NCBI RefSeq assembly: GCF_900459225.1
Contig: NZ_UHFH01000003.1
Location: forward strand, 1,084,501-1,148,500
From: Streptococcus dysgalactiae subsp. dysgalactiae
GTDB taxonomy: Bacteria > Bacillota > Bacilli > Lactobacillales > Streptococcaceae
Reading direction: 5' to 3'
Length of the DNA: 64,000 nt
Position numbers and translations under genes: made by a program. The notes beneath the pieces are model-generated. The model was given only the letters and a program-made list of their open reading frames with translations. It ran no database searches and was not told the origin of the DNA. Positions 33,525 to 45,352 of the stretch are shown here, piece by piece. How positions within the stretch are numbered: the first letter of the stretch is position 1; each line of letters starts with the position of its first letter.

Positions 33525-36500
33525 TTATTGTTTTTCTTTCTTTTTGAAAAGAGCTACAAAAACAGTTGAGCATAGAAGTCCTAGTCCAGCTAAAAGAGAA
33601 AGGTTTGAACGTTCTGCTGTCTTAGGGAGTACTTTTGCTGAAGATGATTGAATTTCCATATTGTGGTGGAATGTGTCAGCATTTTCTTTTTCATCTAAGC
33701 CTTGTGGAGCTAATACCTTAGGTTGGTCCGATTTTGTTTCCGTAAGGATCAAGAGATTAGCGTCATCGATCATACGATCAATGAATTCTTTGAGTTGCTT
33801 ATCAGTCATTTCAGGATCTGTAGATGCTTCTGAAGACTGTTCTTCTTCATTTGTCATGGGTTGAAAAGATTCTTTTTCAACGTCCTCGTTTTCTGTAGGC
33901 TGATCTGATTGACCTTTAGGTAAAAGTTTTTCAAGAGAAACAGCATGGTAATTGCCGAAACGATCTTCTGCAATTAAAACAAGTTTGCTAAAGTCAACTG
34001 TCAGTGGTTTTTCTGATAATTCTGTTTCAATTGTTTTTGGAATATCAAAGCTTCCATCTGCCTGCATTGGAATATAGTGAACAACCTGATCATTATAAGG
34101 TTCCTCACCCTCTTCAACTTCAGCTGGAATTTCAGTATTATAACCAATTTGGAAACGAACACCTTCTGGTAATTGACTCACATCAATACTGAATTTACCT
34201 GTTTCGGTATCATAGGATGCTTTCGTTGGAAGTTCAGGTAGACTTGTTTTCACTTCTACTTTAAAATCTTGGATTTGAGCTTTTGCACCTTCTGCTACTG
34301 GTGTGTAGAGTACTCGGTAAATATACAGTCCATCTTCAACGGTTTCATCGTCACTTGTTTGACCATCCCACTTAGTGTTTTCAAAGCGATGCATTACTTT
34401 AGCACTTTCATCTAAGTCTTGGAAATATTTACGTGTAGCAGTGGATGAACTTTCCCATACAAGTTTACCGTTTTTATCAAGTACTTGTGCTTTAATATTT
34501 TTAACATTTCGAAGGAAGATTCCTTGGAAAAGAACACTGTCTTTATGCCCATCACCATTTGGAGAGATTTGGAAAATGCGTTCTGCCATTGGTGCAATGA
34601 CATCCCTCTCTCCTTCTAAAGCCTCTGTCCCTAAAATAATATTACGTCCCGCTTCAGCACCTAGTTCGTTGATTTCACCTGCCTTAGTTTCTTGAGCTAA
34701 GAAGTAAGGTGTAGCGACACTCACCAATGCAGTTACCTTGCTATCTTTTTCAGGAAGCAAGTACTTACCTGTTTCATCATCTTTCTCAAGTTTTTGATAG
34801 AAAGCACCTGCTTCGAGGGTATCATAAATTGGTGTATCCAAAGCAGGAAGATTAGCAAAGTCGCCTCTAAATCCACTAAATGGAATACTCATTAGTTCAT
34901 CTTGGCGATCTAAGTTATCTGTAAAACGAACAAATCCTTCAAGGAAATAGCCGTTTGGCATTTCTTTTAACAAATCTGCAGCGTAGGCTGAAGCATCAAC
35001 GGCAATTTGAATCTCTTCCACATCATTCGTGATAGTAATAGCTTGCCATTCAGATGATTGCAAGCCCTTCGGTTGCAATTCGAAGTGACCATCTTTTGTT
35101 TTATCAGTCCCTAAGTTCAATTGGAAATAAAGGGTTTTAGGCGCTTGCTTTTTTGTAAGGCGTTTTACATTAAGGGTTACCACAAACTTGTCTTGGATAT
35201 TACCAAGATTAATTTTTGCTTGACCAGCTGCATCTGTTAAGTAATAGTCGGCTTTTAGAGCCTTTTGAGCATCAATATGACCAGCACCTTGATGACGTGG
35301 TGAAAAGTAAGCTTGCTCCTCAGGACTATATAAAGCAGTTGCAGAACTCATCACAACCGTTCTAATTAATTGTGAACGTTGATTATCTGTTAATTCTGGG
35401 AATCTATCTTTATAAGCTTTTTGAAGAAGCGACAAAATGCCAGAAACATGTGGCGTCGCCATACTTGTTCCACTTTCGTAGCCATATTGTTTTCCTTCTG
35501 TTGCTGACAGAATATTGAATCCTGGAGCTGCAATATCTGGTTTTATCATACCTTCAGCAGTAACTCCCCAACTTGATTGACTGATAGGACGAAGTCCAGC
35601 ATTATTAGCAAAAACTTCAAAAGCTTTATTGAACATGAAATTATTTGCCTTTTTTAATAGTGCTGAGTCTTTAAGACTGATAAACCCTACTGGGATAGAA
35701 CAACCTTTTGGAATAAAGTAGTGGGCAATTGTGAAATTTCCTTGAAGAGCGTCGTTATTAGAGATAATAACCCCTGCTGCTCCCGCTTTCAGAGCATTTT
35801 CAATCTTTTGTGAGAAATTTAGGCTACCGCCACGTTGGATTAGCACAACCTTATTTTTAGCATCAACAGTTTCAAAATCACCTTCTTCTCCGAAAACTGC
35901 ATCTACTAACGTATATTGTTTTTTATCGTCAAAACTCTTATGAGCTGAAAGAAAGATTGGTAAACTTTTTGACTGATCATCTATTGTCACTTGAAGTGAT
36001 TGACTAATAATAGACATTGGATTAGCAGCTGCCACACTGATAACATCTTCTGAGATAGCTGGGCTATTTAATGTTCCAAAGTCAGGATTGCTAGACAATG
36101 GCAAACGACTTCCCATGCCAATAGCCCCCTCATTACCACTTGCGGCAACTAATAAAACACCTTTATTTTTTGCTGCTATAATAGCTGTTTTGACGTCTGG
36201 ATGCAAATCACTTAACGAATCAGCTGCTTTTCCAAAGCTCATGTTAATGACTGTTGCCCCAAGCTTAACAGCATCTTGAATAGCTTTAGCATAAGAAATA
36301 GCAAAAGCATCTTTTTGCCCTCCGCTCTTCACTTTCATCATCAAAATAGAAGCATTGGCCGCTATTCCTTCCATACGAAGACTATTTTCAGTTGCTTTTT
36401 CTCCATTACCTGTAGCAATCGCTGCAACATGTGTCCCATGGACATTACTTGCTTTAGGATCAAAAATCTCATCTGTTTCTTTAGAATAATCGTAAGTAAA

Positions 36501-37064
36501 AATAACCTTTTCATTATACCATCGACCATAAGAAATATTTTGTTCTTCTTTAATCTTGGAGAATTTTTCTTTGGTTAAGAGATTAGGATATTCTTGTAAC
36601 CGATGATCTAGCTTGAAAACCTCATGTTCTGGATCAAATTCATCATCAATAATTGCAATAATCTGACCACTTCCCTTATCTGTTTTTAATTGCAATTCTT
36701 GTATTTTCGTCAAATCATTTTTAGAAAGTTGACTAGGAAGAGATTCTGTTTTTTCAGCAAAAGCTGGAATTGGCTCTTGCTCTTTTGAGATAGTTTCGTC
36801 TGCCTTAGGAGCCTCTTCTTTTGCTTCGTCAGCTGCTGCTCCGCTTTCTTCTGTTTCAGAACTAGTTTCTGAGTTAGTAGCTATTGTTGAAGTTTCAGTT
36901 TTTTCATCAACAACTGGGGATGCTGCTGAGTTAGCCTGAAGGACTGTTTCTTCAGTAACTTGTTCATCGGCTAACACAGAGTGATGATTTAATAATAAAA
37001 GGCTTGTTGTTGCAAGCGTCAATTGACATACTATTTTTTTCTTAGAGTGATTTTTCATGGTCAC
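33525..37064 (-). CDS. Cell-wall-anchored subtilisin-like protease, C5a peptidase-like
   Basis: A 1179-residue secreted protease. The signal peptide is at about 1-32 (VLA before DEQ), without a YSIRK motif. A Glu/Ala/Thr-rich linker follows, then an S8 catalytic domain with D140 (IIAIIDDEFD), H209 (HGTHVA) and S534 (SGTSMATPHVSG). A PA-type insert lies between His and Ser, Fn3-like domains follow, and a sortase signal LPKTA starts at 1146 with a hydrophobic stretch and KKKEKQ. Layout and length match ScpA/ScpB-type proteases that cleave host C5a or chemokines. The host substrate of this copy is unknown. GTG start, GGAGG seven bases upstream. Confidence 0.9.
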   Translation of the reverse strand: MTMKNHSKKKIVCQLTLATTSLLLLNHHSVLADEQVTEETVLQANSAASPVVDEKTETSTIATNSETSSETEESGAAADEAKEEAPKADETISKEQEPIPAFAEKTESLPSQLSKNDLTKIQELQLKTDKGSGQIIAIIDDEFDPEHEVFKLDHRLQEYPNLLTKEKFSKIKEEQNISYGRWYNEKVIFTYDYSKETDEIFDPKASNVHGTHVAAIATGNGEKATENSLRMEGIAANASILMMKVKSGGQKDAFAISYAKAIQDAVKLGATVINMSFGKAADSLSDLHPDVKTAIIAAKNKGVLLVAASGNEGAIGMGSRLPLSSNPDFGTLNSPAISEDVISVAAANPMSIISQSLQVTIDDQSKSLPIFLSAHKSFDDKKQYTLVDAVFGEEGDFETVDAKNKVVLIQRGGSLNFSQKIENALKAGAAGVIISNNDALQGNFTIAHYFIPKGCSIPVGFISLKDSALLKKANNFMFNKAFEVFANNAGLRPISQSSWGVTAEGMIKPDIAAPGFNILSATEGKQYGYESGTSMATPHVSGILSLLQKAYKDRFPELTDNQRSQLIRTVVMSSATALYSPEEQAYFSPRHQGAGHIDAQKALKADYYLTDAAGQAKINLGNIQDKFVVTLNVKRLTKKQAPKTLYFQLNLGTDKTKDGHFELQPKGLQSSEWQAITITNDVEEIQIAVDASAYAADLLKEMPNGYFLEGFVRFTDNLDRQDELMSIPFSGFRGDFANLPALDTPIYDTLEAGAFYQKLEKDDETGKYLLPEKDSKVTALVSVATPYFLAQETKAGEINELGAEAGRNIILGTEALEGERDVIAPMAERIFQISPNGDGHKDSVLFQGIFLRNVKNIKAQVLDKNGKLVWESSSTATRKYFQDLDESAKVMHRFENTKWDGQTSDDETVEDGLYIYRVLYTPVAEGAKAQIQDFKVEVKTSLPELPTKASYDTETGKFSIDVSQLPEGVRFQIGYNTEIPAEVEEGEEPYNDQVVHYIPMQADGSFDIPKTIETELSEKPLTVDFSKLVLIAEDRFGNYHAVSLEKLLPKGQSDQPTENEDVEKESFQPMTNEEEQSSEASTDPEMTDKQLKEFIDRMIDDANLLILTETKSDQPKVLAPQGLDEKENADTFHHNMEIQSSSAKVLPKTAERSNLSLLAGLGLLCSTVFVALFKKKEKQ

Positions 37065-37090
37065 TACAATACCTCCAATAACGTGTGAAT

Positions 37091-37122
37091 ATAATGATAC
37101 AACATTATTAAAAAATTAACAA
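37091..37122 (-). promoter_or_regulatory. Subtilase promoter with overlapping dyad
   Basis: On the minus strand TTGTTA (37122-37117), a 17-base spacer and TATCAT (37099-37094). The dyad ATAATG-ATACAA-CATTAT (37091-37108) covers the -10, a repressor-like arrangement. The leader would be about 25 bases. Confidence 0.5.
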
Positions 37123-37246
37123 TAGATTTATTCAAAATTAATTTATTTTTCTTATCATTAATTTTTTTGATATCACTGAAAGCAGTTATTTAGCTTCTGG
37201 AATGTTACCATGACTTAAAATAAGCGTTAACAAAGAAAAGAACACC

Positions 37247-37277
37247 TAAAAAACCTGATGATTAATCCATCAGGTTT
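37247..37277 (-). terminator. Terminator after fhs
   Basis: AAACCTGATG (37251-37260) pairs with CATCAGGTTT (37268-37277). On the minus strand T residues follow (37252-37247). Confidence 0.85.
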
Positions 37278-37309
37278 CTTCGCTTTATTAAGGTTTAGAT
37301 TATTTTTGA

Positions 37310-38980
37310 TTAAAACAAACCAATTGCTGTCTCGTCTTCGGTAACGTCCATTGCCATTGCTGCTGGAACTTTTGGTAGGCCAGGCATAGTCATCACATCT
37401 CCTGTTAAAGCAACAATAAATCCTGCTCCTGTTTTAGGAACAAATTCACGGATAGTGATGTCAAAATCTGTCGGTGCTCCTAACAAGGAAGGGTTATCGG
37501 AGAAACTGTATTGTGTCTTAGCCATACAGACAGGCAACTTATCCCAACCAAATTCTGCAAACTGCTTCAATTGTGTTTTGGCTTTTGCGCCAAATTGGAC
37601 AGCTTTACCCCCATAAATTTGGGTAACAATCTTGGTCACTTTTTCTTCCAATGAATCTTCATCTGCATAAAGACGCTTGTAATCAGAGGATCCTTGATCA
37701 ATCACATGAACCACTGTTTGGGCTAATTCTACGCCTCCTTCAGCTCCATTAGCCCAAACACTGGATAATTCTACAGGAACATTTATATCAGCGCACAGAG
37801 CCTTTAAAGTCGCAATTTCAGCTTCGGTGTCTGCAACAAATTCATTGATTGCAACAACAACTGGTACTTGGAAGCGACGCATATTGTCGACATGACGTTT
37901 TAAATTGGCAAAACCTAACCGCACAGCTTCGCAATTTTCAGTCGACAAATTGACCTTATCAACTCCTCCGTGCATCTTAAGAGCACGTAAGGTGGCAACC
38001 ACCACAATAGCATCTGGTGCTTTAGGAAGGTTAGGAACTTTAATATCGAGGAACTTCTCAGCACCCAAATCAGCACCGAATCCAGCTTCTGTAACGGTGT
38101 AATCTGCCAAACGCAAGGCTGTTGAGGTAGCAAGGACAGAGTTACATCCATGGGCAATATTAGCAAATGGTCCCCCATGAACAAGGGCTGGTGTTCCATA
38201 AATCGTCTGCACTAAATTTGGCTTGATAGCATCTTTTAGAATTAATGTTAATGCTCCTTCAACCTTCAAGTCACGAACATAGACAGGCTTACGATCATAG
38301 GTATAAGCGATCACAATGTTTGCCAATCGTTCTTTCAGGTCTTTTAAATCAGTCGCTAAACATAAGATAGCCATGATTTCAGAAGCTACTGTGATGTCAA
38401 ATCCATCTTCGCGTGGCACACCATTCACAGAACCGCCTAAGCCGACAATTACTTGGCGAAGAGCACGATCATTAAGATCTACCACGCGCTTCCATATAAT
38501 ACGACGTTGATCGATTCCTAAATCATTTCCTTGCTGTAAATGATTATCAATCAAAGCTGATAAGGCATTGTTGGCTGTGGTAATGGCATGCATATCGCCT
38601 GTGAAGTGAAGATTGATATCTTCCATTGGCAAGACTTGGGCGTAGCCCCCGCCTGCTGCACCCCCTTTAATCCCCATAACAGGGCCAAGGGAAGGCTCGC
38701 GTAAAGCAATCATGGTTTTTTTACCAATTTGATTTAAAGCATCTGCCAATCCAATGGACATGGTTGATTTCCCTTCGCCTGCCGGAGTAGGGTTAATAGC
38801 AGTTACCAAGATTAATTTTCCAGGCTCATTTGTTGAGACGGATTTGATTTTCTCAAAAGATAATTTAGCTTTATATTTACCATAAAGCTCAATATCATCA
38901 GCTTCTATTCCAATTTTGTTAACAATATCAGTAATTGGTTGTAAGGTGACACTTTGGGCGATTTCGATATCTGATTTCAT
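37310..38980 (-). CDS. fhs: Formate-tetrahydrofolate ligase
   Basis: A 556-residue enzyme that makes 10-formyl-tetrahydrofolate from formate, ATP and tetrahydrofolate. The P-loop-like [17 protein letters not shown] is at about residues 67-83. [26 protein letters not shown] and PGLPKVPAA near the C-terminus are family hallmarks. Length is normal. It stands alone, with a terminator below and an extended -10 plus a PurR-like box above. The 10-formyl group is used in purine synthesis, which agrees with such control. Confidence 0.96.
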   Translation of the reverse strand: MKSDIEIAQSVTLQPITDIVNKIGIEADDIELYGKYKAKLSFEKIKSVSTNEPGKLILVTAINPTPAGEGKSTMSIGLADALNQIGKKTMIALREPSLGPVMGIKGGAAGGGYAQVLPMEDINLHFTGDMHAITTANNALSALIDNHLQQGNDLGIDQRRIIWKRVVDLNDRALRQVIVGLGGSVNGVPREDGFDITVASEIMAILCLATDLKDLKERLANIVIAYTYDRKPVYVRDLKVEGALTLILKDAIKPNLVQTIYGTPALVHGGPFANIAHGCNSVLATSTALRLADYTVTEAGFGADLGAEKFLDIKVPNLPKAPDAIVVVATLRALKMHGGVDKVNLSTENCEAVRLGFANLKRHVDNMRRFQVPVVVAINEFVADTEAEIATLKALCADINVPVELSSVWANGAEGGVELAQTVVHVIDQGSSDYKRLYADEDSLEEKVTKIVTQIYGGKAVQFGAKAKTQLKQFAEFGWDKLPVCMAKTQYSFSDNPSLLGAPTDFDITIREFVPKTGAGFIVALTGDVMTMPGLPKVPAAMAMDVTEDETAIGLF

Positions 38981-39007
38981 GATAACTCCTCAATTTTATG
39001 TAATGTC

Positions 39008-39073
39008 GTCATTATATCACATTTTAAGCTAGGCGTACATTTATTTGAATCACAACAAAGAATGTTCGTTTTC
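39008..39073 (-). promoter_or_regulatory. fhs promoter with PurR-box-like site
   Basis: On the minus strand TGATATAAT (39019-39011) is an extended -10. GAAAACGAACATT (39073-39061) matches the PurBox AWWWCCGAACWWT with two mismatches, about 60 bases upstream of the expected +1 near 39004. PurR control of fhs would be logical, but this match is weaker than those at 56427 and 56478. Confidence 0.4.
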
Positions 39074-39106
39074 TAGTTTGTTTTCACCTACTCCAAGTTA
39101 AACTTA

Positions 39107-40126
39107 CTAGGAAAACATCAAATCCACCAATTCTCTTGCTGTAATAGCCCCTAAATAAGGCGTTAAATGAGTTGATTCCAGAACAGCAAGCACATCTTCT
39201 TTTTCCATTCTGGTGCCAATCAAGAGGTGTTCCAGTTCTGTAATATCTGCTTTTCCAAAAAAGTCTCCGTAAATGCGACAGTCAGCAATCGAACCTTTTA
39301 CGATATCGAGATGTACATCAACCGTTCCTCCAGCAAAGCGGCCATCTCTATGGTAACGGTATTGTGGAGAATTGCCATAGTTCCACTCCCAATTTTTATA
39401 CTTACGCTCTGTTAAGGCATCAATCTGTTGCCAATCTTCTTCAGTCAAGTCATAGCGTTTTGCCTGACTAATGGTTTCAATCTTTAATAACTGACAAACC
39501 ATCAAATCTTTAAATTCCTCAACAGTAATACCTTGATACTGCGGTGCTAAATGTTCTCTGATATTACCTACTCGGCTTCGCACTGATTTGATACCCTTTG
39601 ATTCAATTTTTTTTCGGTTAGGGTTCAGTACCTTTTCCATAGCTTCAAAATCCACATCTAAAAGTAGCGAATAACCCCCATAGACACGGCCATTGGCAAT
39701 GGTCATTGCAGCTCCAGATACTTTTTTACCATCGATGATCAAATCATTTCGTCCGGTCATTTCCACACCTGTCACTCCCAAATGGTGAAGTGCTTCAATA
39801 GCAGGTTGATAGGTTCGTTTGAAATCCCCAAAAATCCCATTATCATTAATAAGATAACAAATGTTAACAGCTCCAGAATCAACATACACAGCTCCACCAC
39901 CAGTATCTCGGCGAACAACAGGAATATGATGTTCTTTTAAATAATCTTGATTGGTTTCGACGACTGCATTTTGAAATTTTCCAATCTCAACTTTGGGATC
40001 ACAATAGTATGGAAATAAGATATCGTCATCCAAAAATAAATTTTCTTGGACGTACACTTGCATAGCTAGAGCGACAGCTCCGTCAGTAATTCGTTTACCG
40101 TTACGAATTGGTTCAATAAGATACAT
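39107..40126 (-). CDS. lplA: Lipoate-protein ligase A, last gene of the SirTM operon
   Basis: A 339-residue ligase that adenylates lipoate and transfers it to a lysine of a carrier domain. Family motifs are RRDTGGGAVYVDSGAVN (about 74-90), the lysine loop DGKKVSGAAM, and the C-terminal accessory domain (GGTVDVHLDIVKGSIADCRIYGDF split in two). It begins 40 bases after sirTM in the same direction. The operon-encoded ligase of SirTM systems (LplA2) is dedicated to lipoylating GcvH-L in published work, so this copy is the best candidate. Confidence 0.92.
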   Translation of the reverse strand: MYLIEPIRNGKRITDGAVALAMQVYVQENLFLDDDILFPYYCDPKVEIGKFQNAVVETNQDYLKEHHIPVVRRDTGGGAVYVDSGAVNICYLINDNGIFGDFKRTYQPAIEALHHLGVTGVEMTGRNDLIIDGKKVSGAAMTIANGRVYGGYSLLLDVDFEAMEKVLNPNRKKIESKGIKSVRSRVGNIREHLAPQYQGITVEEFKDLMVCQLLKIETISQAKRYDLTEEDWQQIDALTERKYKNWEWNYGNSPQYRYHRDGRFAGGTVDVHLDIVKGSIADCRIYGDFFGKADITELEHLLIGTRMEKEDVLAVLESTHLTPYLGAITARELVDLMFS

Positions 40127-40165
40127 GTTAGTTGTCCTCTCTATTTGTGAGTTAGCTCGTATGGT

Positions 40166-42177
<2,012 letters not shown>

Positions 42178-42193
42178 TTTCTTTCCTTTCTCT

Positions 42194-42382
42194 TTAGAGA
42201 GTTATATTAATAAAGTGACGACGATTGTCAGCGCTGGTTTCACGCTGGTTTTGCTTTAGAGAATCGTTGTGAGTTTCCTCAATAATATGTTGATGTTCGG
42301 GCTCCCCACAGAACCAAGAAAAACCAAGGTTTTGTACTGTCTGGGTTAGGTAACATGTTTCTTGAGGGCTTCTTCTTAGTCA
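42194..42382 (-). pseudogene. Remnant reading frame in the SirTM operon (possible LLM-type oxidoreductase end)
   Basis: Between the OYE-type gene and gcvH-L, a minus frame of 61 codons without a start reads SPQETCYLTQTVQNLGFSWF, then CGEPEHQHIIEETH and ends [10 protein letters not shown] at the TAA 42194-42196. The composition looks like real protein. Published SirTM operons often have a luciferase-like monooxygenase here, so this may be its C-terminal end after deletion. The identity is a guess from position; I do not recognise the sequence. Confidence 0.4.
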
Positions 42383-42409
42383 ATTCCCCATAATCAAGTA
42401 CTCTGAATT

Positions 42410-43609
42410 TTATTTATCCTCCTCGTAATATTGAGCAAGACTGCGAAAGAGGGTTCGGGATTCTTTAGGCAAGGATTCACCGTAATCCATCAAAGGAACA
42501 ATATCTTTGAAGGAAGCTTTTGGAATCGCTAAACTTTCCAAATCTTCCATCCTAATCTTCAGATGAATAGAATCCTCTCGTCCTTCTTTGATTTTAGTCG
42601 CAAATTCTGGGTCAACCACAAAAGGAGTTGAGGCACCCACAAAGTCTGAATGGGCTAAAGCTTCAATGGCTTTCTCAGGCGTATTAATTCCCCCAGTAGC
42701 CATAACTGGTAACCGTTTGTTGAGATGATTCCAGACTACTTGATTCACGAGTTGTCCGTGATAAGGACCAGATGAGCGAACTGTGTTACGAAACACATGA
42801 TGCCCCCAGCTTGCTATGGCCAAGTAATCAAGTTTTGCCACTTCTAGCGCCCAATCCATCAATTGTAAAAAGTCTTCAATCGAATAACCGATACTATGTC
42901 CTCTCGTCTCTTCTGGCGTTGCCCTGAAGCCAAAGATAAAGTCAGCTGGAGCTTCCTGATCAATCACCTGTTGAACAGCTTGCAAGACCTCCAGAGTTAA
43001 TTTAGCCCTGCTGGCAAGTGATTGACAACCATGATGATCGGTCCGCTGGTTAGAAAAAGTGGAGAAAAAGGTTTGAATCAGTAAGCGCTGGGCAGATGAA
43101 ATTTCCACACCGTCAAAGCCCGCTTGAATCGCCCGCCGAGTCGCCTGCGCATATGATTCAATAAGTCCTTCTATCTGTTGAAGTGAGAGAGCCTTGACTT
43201 CGTGAGGTTTTGGAGAATTCAGCTTCATCTCACTAGGACCATAGACAAAACCATATTTGGTTAAGGTATGACTAGCAAAACGACCCGCATGAGTCAGTTG
43301 TAAGACAGCTTTTCCCTCTTGTTCTTTCATTGCCTGAGCTAATTTTTTCAAGCCAGAAATGTCAGCATCTTTGGCGACACTAAAACCATATTCAAATAGC
43401 TGTCCATAAGGGTCAATATAGGCTGCCCCTGAAATTTGTAAAGGGGCTGATCCTGCTCGTCGTGAGGCATATAACAAATCGTCTTTGGTCACAAATCCGT
43501 CTGCAGTTGAGGAATTTGTCACCATAGGTGACAGAACGAAACGATTAGCCAAACGAACCCCATTTGGCAATGTTAAAGGCTGATATAAAGGACCAAAACT
43601 TTCTTTCAT
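42410..43609 (-). CDS. NADH:flavin oxidoreductase, Old Yellow Enzyme type
   Basis: A 399-residue FMN enzyme of OYE class. It has LANRFVLSPMVTNSS near the start, AVLQLTHAGRFA in the middle, FDGVEISSAQRLLIQTFFS where many OYEs have HxAHGYL, and the C-terminal ATGGINTPEKAIEAL. The usual catalytic HxxH/N site is altered to SSAQRL, also seen in SirTM-operon members. It overlaps the LipL-like stop by one base. Its role in the system is not known; a redox step on the lipoyl group or on stress electrophiles is possible. Confidence 0.85.
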   Translation of the reverse strand: MKESFGPLYQPLTLPNGVRLANRFVLSPMVTNSSTADGFVTKDDLLYASRRAGSAPLQISGAAYIDPYGQLFEYGFSVAKDADISGLKKLAQAMKEQEGKAVLQLTHAGRFASHTLTKYGFVYGPSEMKLNSPKPHEVKALSLQQIEGLIESYAQATRRAIQAGFDGVEISSAQRLLIQTFFSTFSNQRTDHHGCQSLASRAKLTLEVLQAVQQVIDQEAPADFIFGFRATPEETRGHSIGYSIEDFLQLMDWALEVAKLDYLAIASWGHHVFRNTVRSSGPYHGQLVNQVVWNHLNKRLPVMATGGINTPEKAIEALAHSDFVGASTPFVVDPEFATKIKEGREDSIHLKIRMEDLESLAIPKASFKDIVPLMDYGESLPKESRTLFRSLAQYYEEDK

Positions 43610-44442
43610 CAGGCTTCCTTTCTAGACACTTCTGCTTGCATACGCTCATAAATGGCATCATATTCACCCATCAGAGCTTGGCTTGGAGACTGTTGTGACA
43701 GAGAAAATCCAAGTTGTCTCAAGGTCAGTTGTAAACGTTCAGTAACGTCACCTACTGTAAATGGCGTCCCTAGGAGTTCTGAGAGATTAGCCATACATTC
43801 TGGATCAATATTTGGGTAATGAACCTTTGTTGGTTTTCCTTGTTTACCAGTGTCATAAAATGTTTTGATTAATTCTCCACGAGCTGTTTGGTCACCACAA
43901 ACACTTAAGTAAATGGAAACGACTATACCGTCTTTAATCCGACGCTGAGCAATACCTGCAAATTTTCGGCCTGCAATACTCAAATCATAATTACCGGGGC
44001 AATAAGACCTTTCAATCTCCACATAGTCAATCGCCTGATAATAATCTGAAAAGGTTGCCCTAATAAGATCAACCATCATCAAATAGGCAGTTGCAATGCT
44101 AATCCGTTCTGAAAATTGATCTGGAATAATGAGTGAAAAATTTAAAATCCCTTCATCTGCCACAACAGCTAGACCGCCAATATTGCGTACAACCGGAAGA
44201 TAACCTTTTTCTTGAAGTGCTAGCTTCGCCAGTTCTATATAAGGCAGCTGTCGATCTAACATTCCTAAAATAACTGTTTTTGCCATGGGCCAAATATGCA
44301 AAATAAGTTGCTGGGGATGTCGATTAATCTCCCTTAAAAACACTTCTGTCCACGCAAAAGGTCGTAAAGCATCCTTTGCTTCAATCATTCCCTCATCGTA
44401 TATAGAGACAGGCAAGTGCTTTAAATCTCTAATGTCTATCAC
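43609..44442 (-). CDS. LipL-like lipoyl/octanoyl amidotransferase (LplA/LipB fold)
   Basis: A 277-residue protein of the LplA/LipB/BirA fold. It has VVRNIGGLAVVADEGILNFS, then SYCPGNYDLSIAGRKFAGIA with a Cys in the position of the active-site cysteine of Bacillus LipL (YCPG.(F/Y)DLS). It lacks the C-terminal domain of true ligases. LipL moves lipoyl or octanoyl groups from GcvH to E2 subunits without ATP. As first gene of the SirTM operon it could shuttle lipoyl between GcvH-L and other carriers. Usually annotated simply as lipoate-protein ligase. Confidence 0.75.
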   Translation of the reverse strand: MIDIRDLKHLPVSIYDEGMIEAKDALRPFAWTEVFLREINRHPQQLILHIWPMAKTVILGMLDRQLPYIELAKLALQEKGYLPVVRNIGGLAVVADEGILNFSLIIPDQFSERISIATAYLMMVDLIRATFSDYYQAIDYVEIERSYCPGNYDLSIAGRKFAGIAQRRIKDGIVVSIYLSVCGDQTARGELIKTFYDTGKQGKPTKVHYPNIDPECMANLSELLGTPFTVGDVTERLQLTLRQLGFSLSQQSPSQALMGEYDAIYERMQAEVSRKEA

Positions 44443-44630
44443 AATTTTTCCTTTCTTAGCTGAAACCGCTTCCCCTATTTTAACGCAAAATACATTATTT
44501 TACCACTATTGAATCTTCCTTTTCCTTATTTTTCTCTTATTTTCATGGTTTTTTCAAATCCCAACCAATATAACCGTTTAGTTAAGTATTTAGATAATGA
44601 GATACTTTCCTAAAGCAACAGTAACTTTCG

Positions 44631-44659
44631 TTTACTATTAAAGGCTTTTCTGATAAAAT
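44631..44659 (+). promoter_or_regulatory. coaB promoter abutting the start codon
   Basis: TTTACT (44631-44636), a 17-base spacer and TAAAAT (44654-44659). The expected +1 falls at or next to ATG 44666, which would make the mRNA leaderless. No other promoter or ribosome site was seen upstream. Confidence 0.5.
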
Positions 44660-44665
44660 ATGGCT

Positions 44666-45352
44666 ATGAAATTATTAATCACATCAGGCGGTACAACCGA
44701 GCCAATTGATGCCGTCAGAGGTATCACCAATCATTCAACCGGGCAACTTGGCAAATTAGTTGCTGAAACATTTTTAAAACATCAGCATGAGGTGACGTTG
44801 GTGACAACTAAGGCAGCTGTCAAACCAGCAGCTTCTGATAAGCTAACCATTATTGAAATCAAGACAGTTAAAGACTTGATGACTGTTTTAGAAGAGCAAG
44901 TTCCCTATCATGATCTCCTTATCCATAGTATGGCCGTTTCCGACTACACCCCTGTCTACATGACAGATCTCGAAGAGGTGGCTCAAGCAGAGAATCTTGA
45001 TAGTTTTTTAACGCATCAAAATGGAGAACAAAAAATCTCATCACACTCCGAACATCAGGTTCTCTTTTTGAAAAAAACACCTAAAGTTATTGCTTATGTC
45101 AAAAAATGGAATCCTCAGATAAGATTGATTGGTTTTAAATTATTGGTCAATGTTTCCGAGGAGGAATTGGTTAAGGTGGCTCGTGAAAGCCTCCGTAAAA
45201 ATAAGGCCGATTATATCCTAGCTAACGATTTAGCCAACATTCAACCTGGCCAACATAAGGCGCTCCTTGTTTCAGAGAAGGAAGTGGTTGCTGCTAATAC
45301 CAAAGAAGCCATTGCAAGTTTATTATATGAAAGGGTTGTTGGAAATGACTAA
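44666..45352 (+). CDS. coaB: Phosphopantothenate-cysteine ligase
   Basis: A 228-residue CoaB-only protein, as in streptococci where CoaB and CoaC are separate. The start MKLLITSGGTTEPIDAVRGI holds the nucleotide-binding loop, followed by TNHSTGQLGK. Later motifs are HSMAVSDYTP, KKTPKVI and NKADYILAND. It joins cysteine to 4-phosphopantothenate in CoA synthesis. ATG 44666 is preferred to ATG 44660 because it matches the usual N-terminus and the promoter. The end overlaps coaC. Confidence 0.93.
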   Translation: MKLLITSGGTTEPIDAVRGITNHSTGQLGKLVAETFLKHQHEVTLVTTKAAVKPAASDKLTIIEIKTVKDLMTVLEEQVPYHDLLIHSMAVSDYTPVYMTDLEEVAQAENLDSFLTHQNGEQKISSHSEHQVLFLKKTPKVIAYVKKWNPQIRLIGFKLLVNVSEEELVKVARESLRKNKADYILANDLANIQPGQHKALLVSEKEVVAANTKEAIASLLYERVVGND

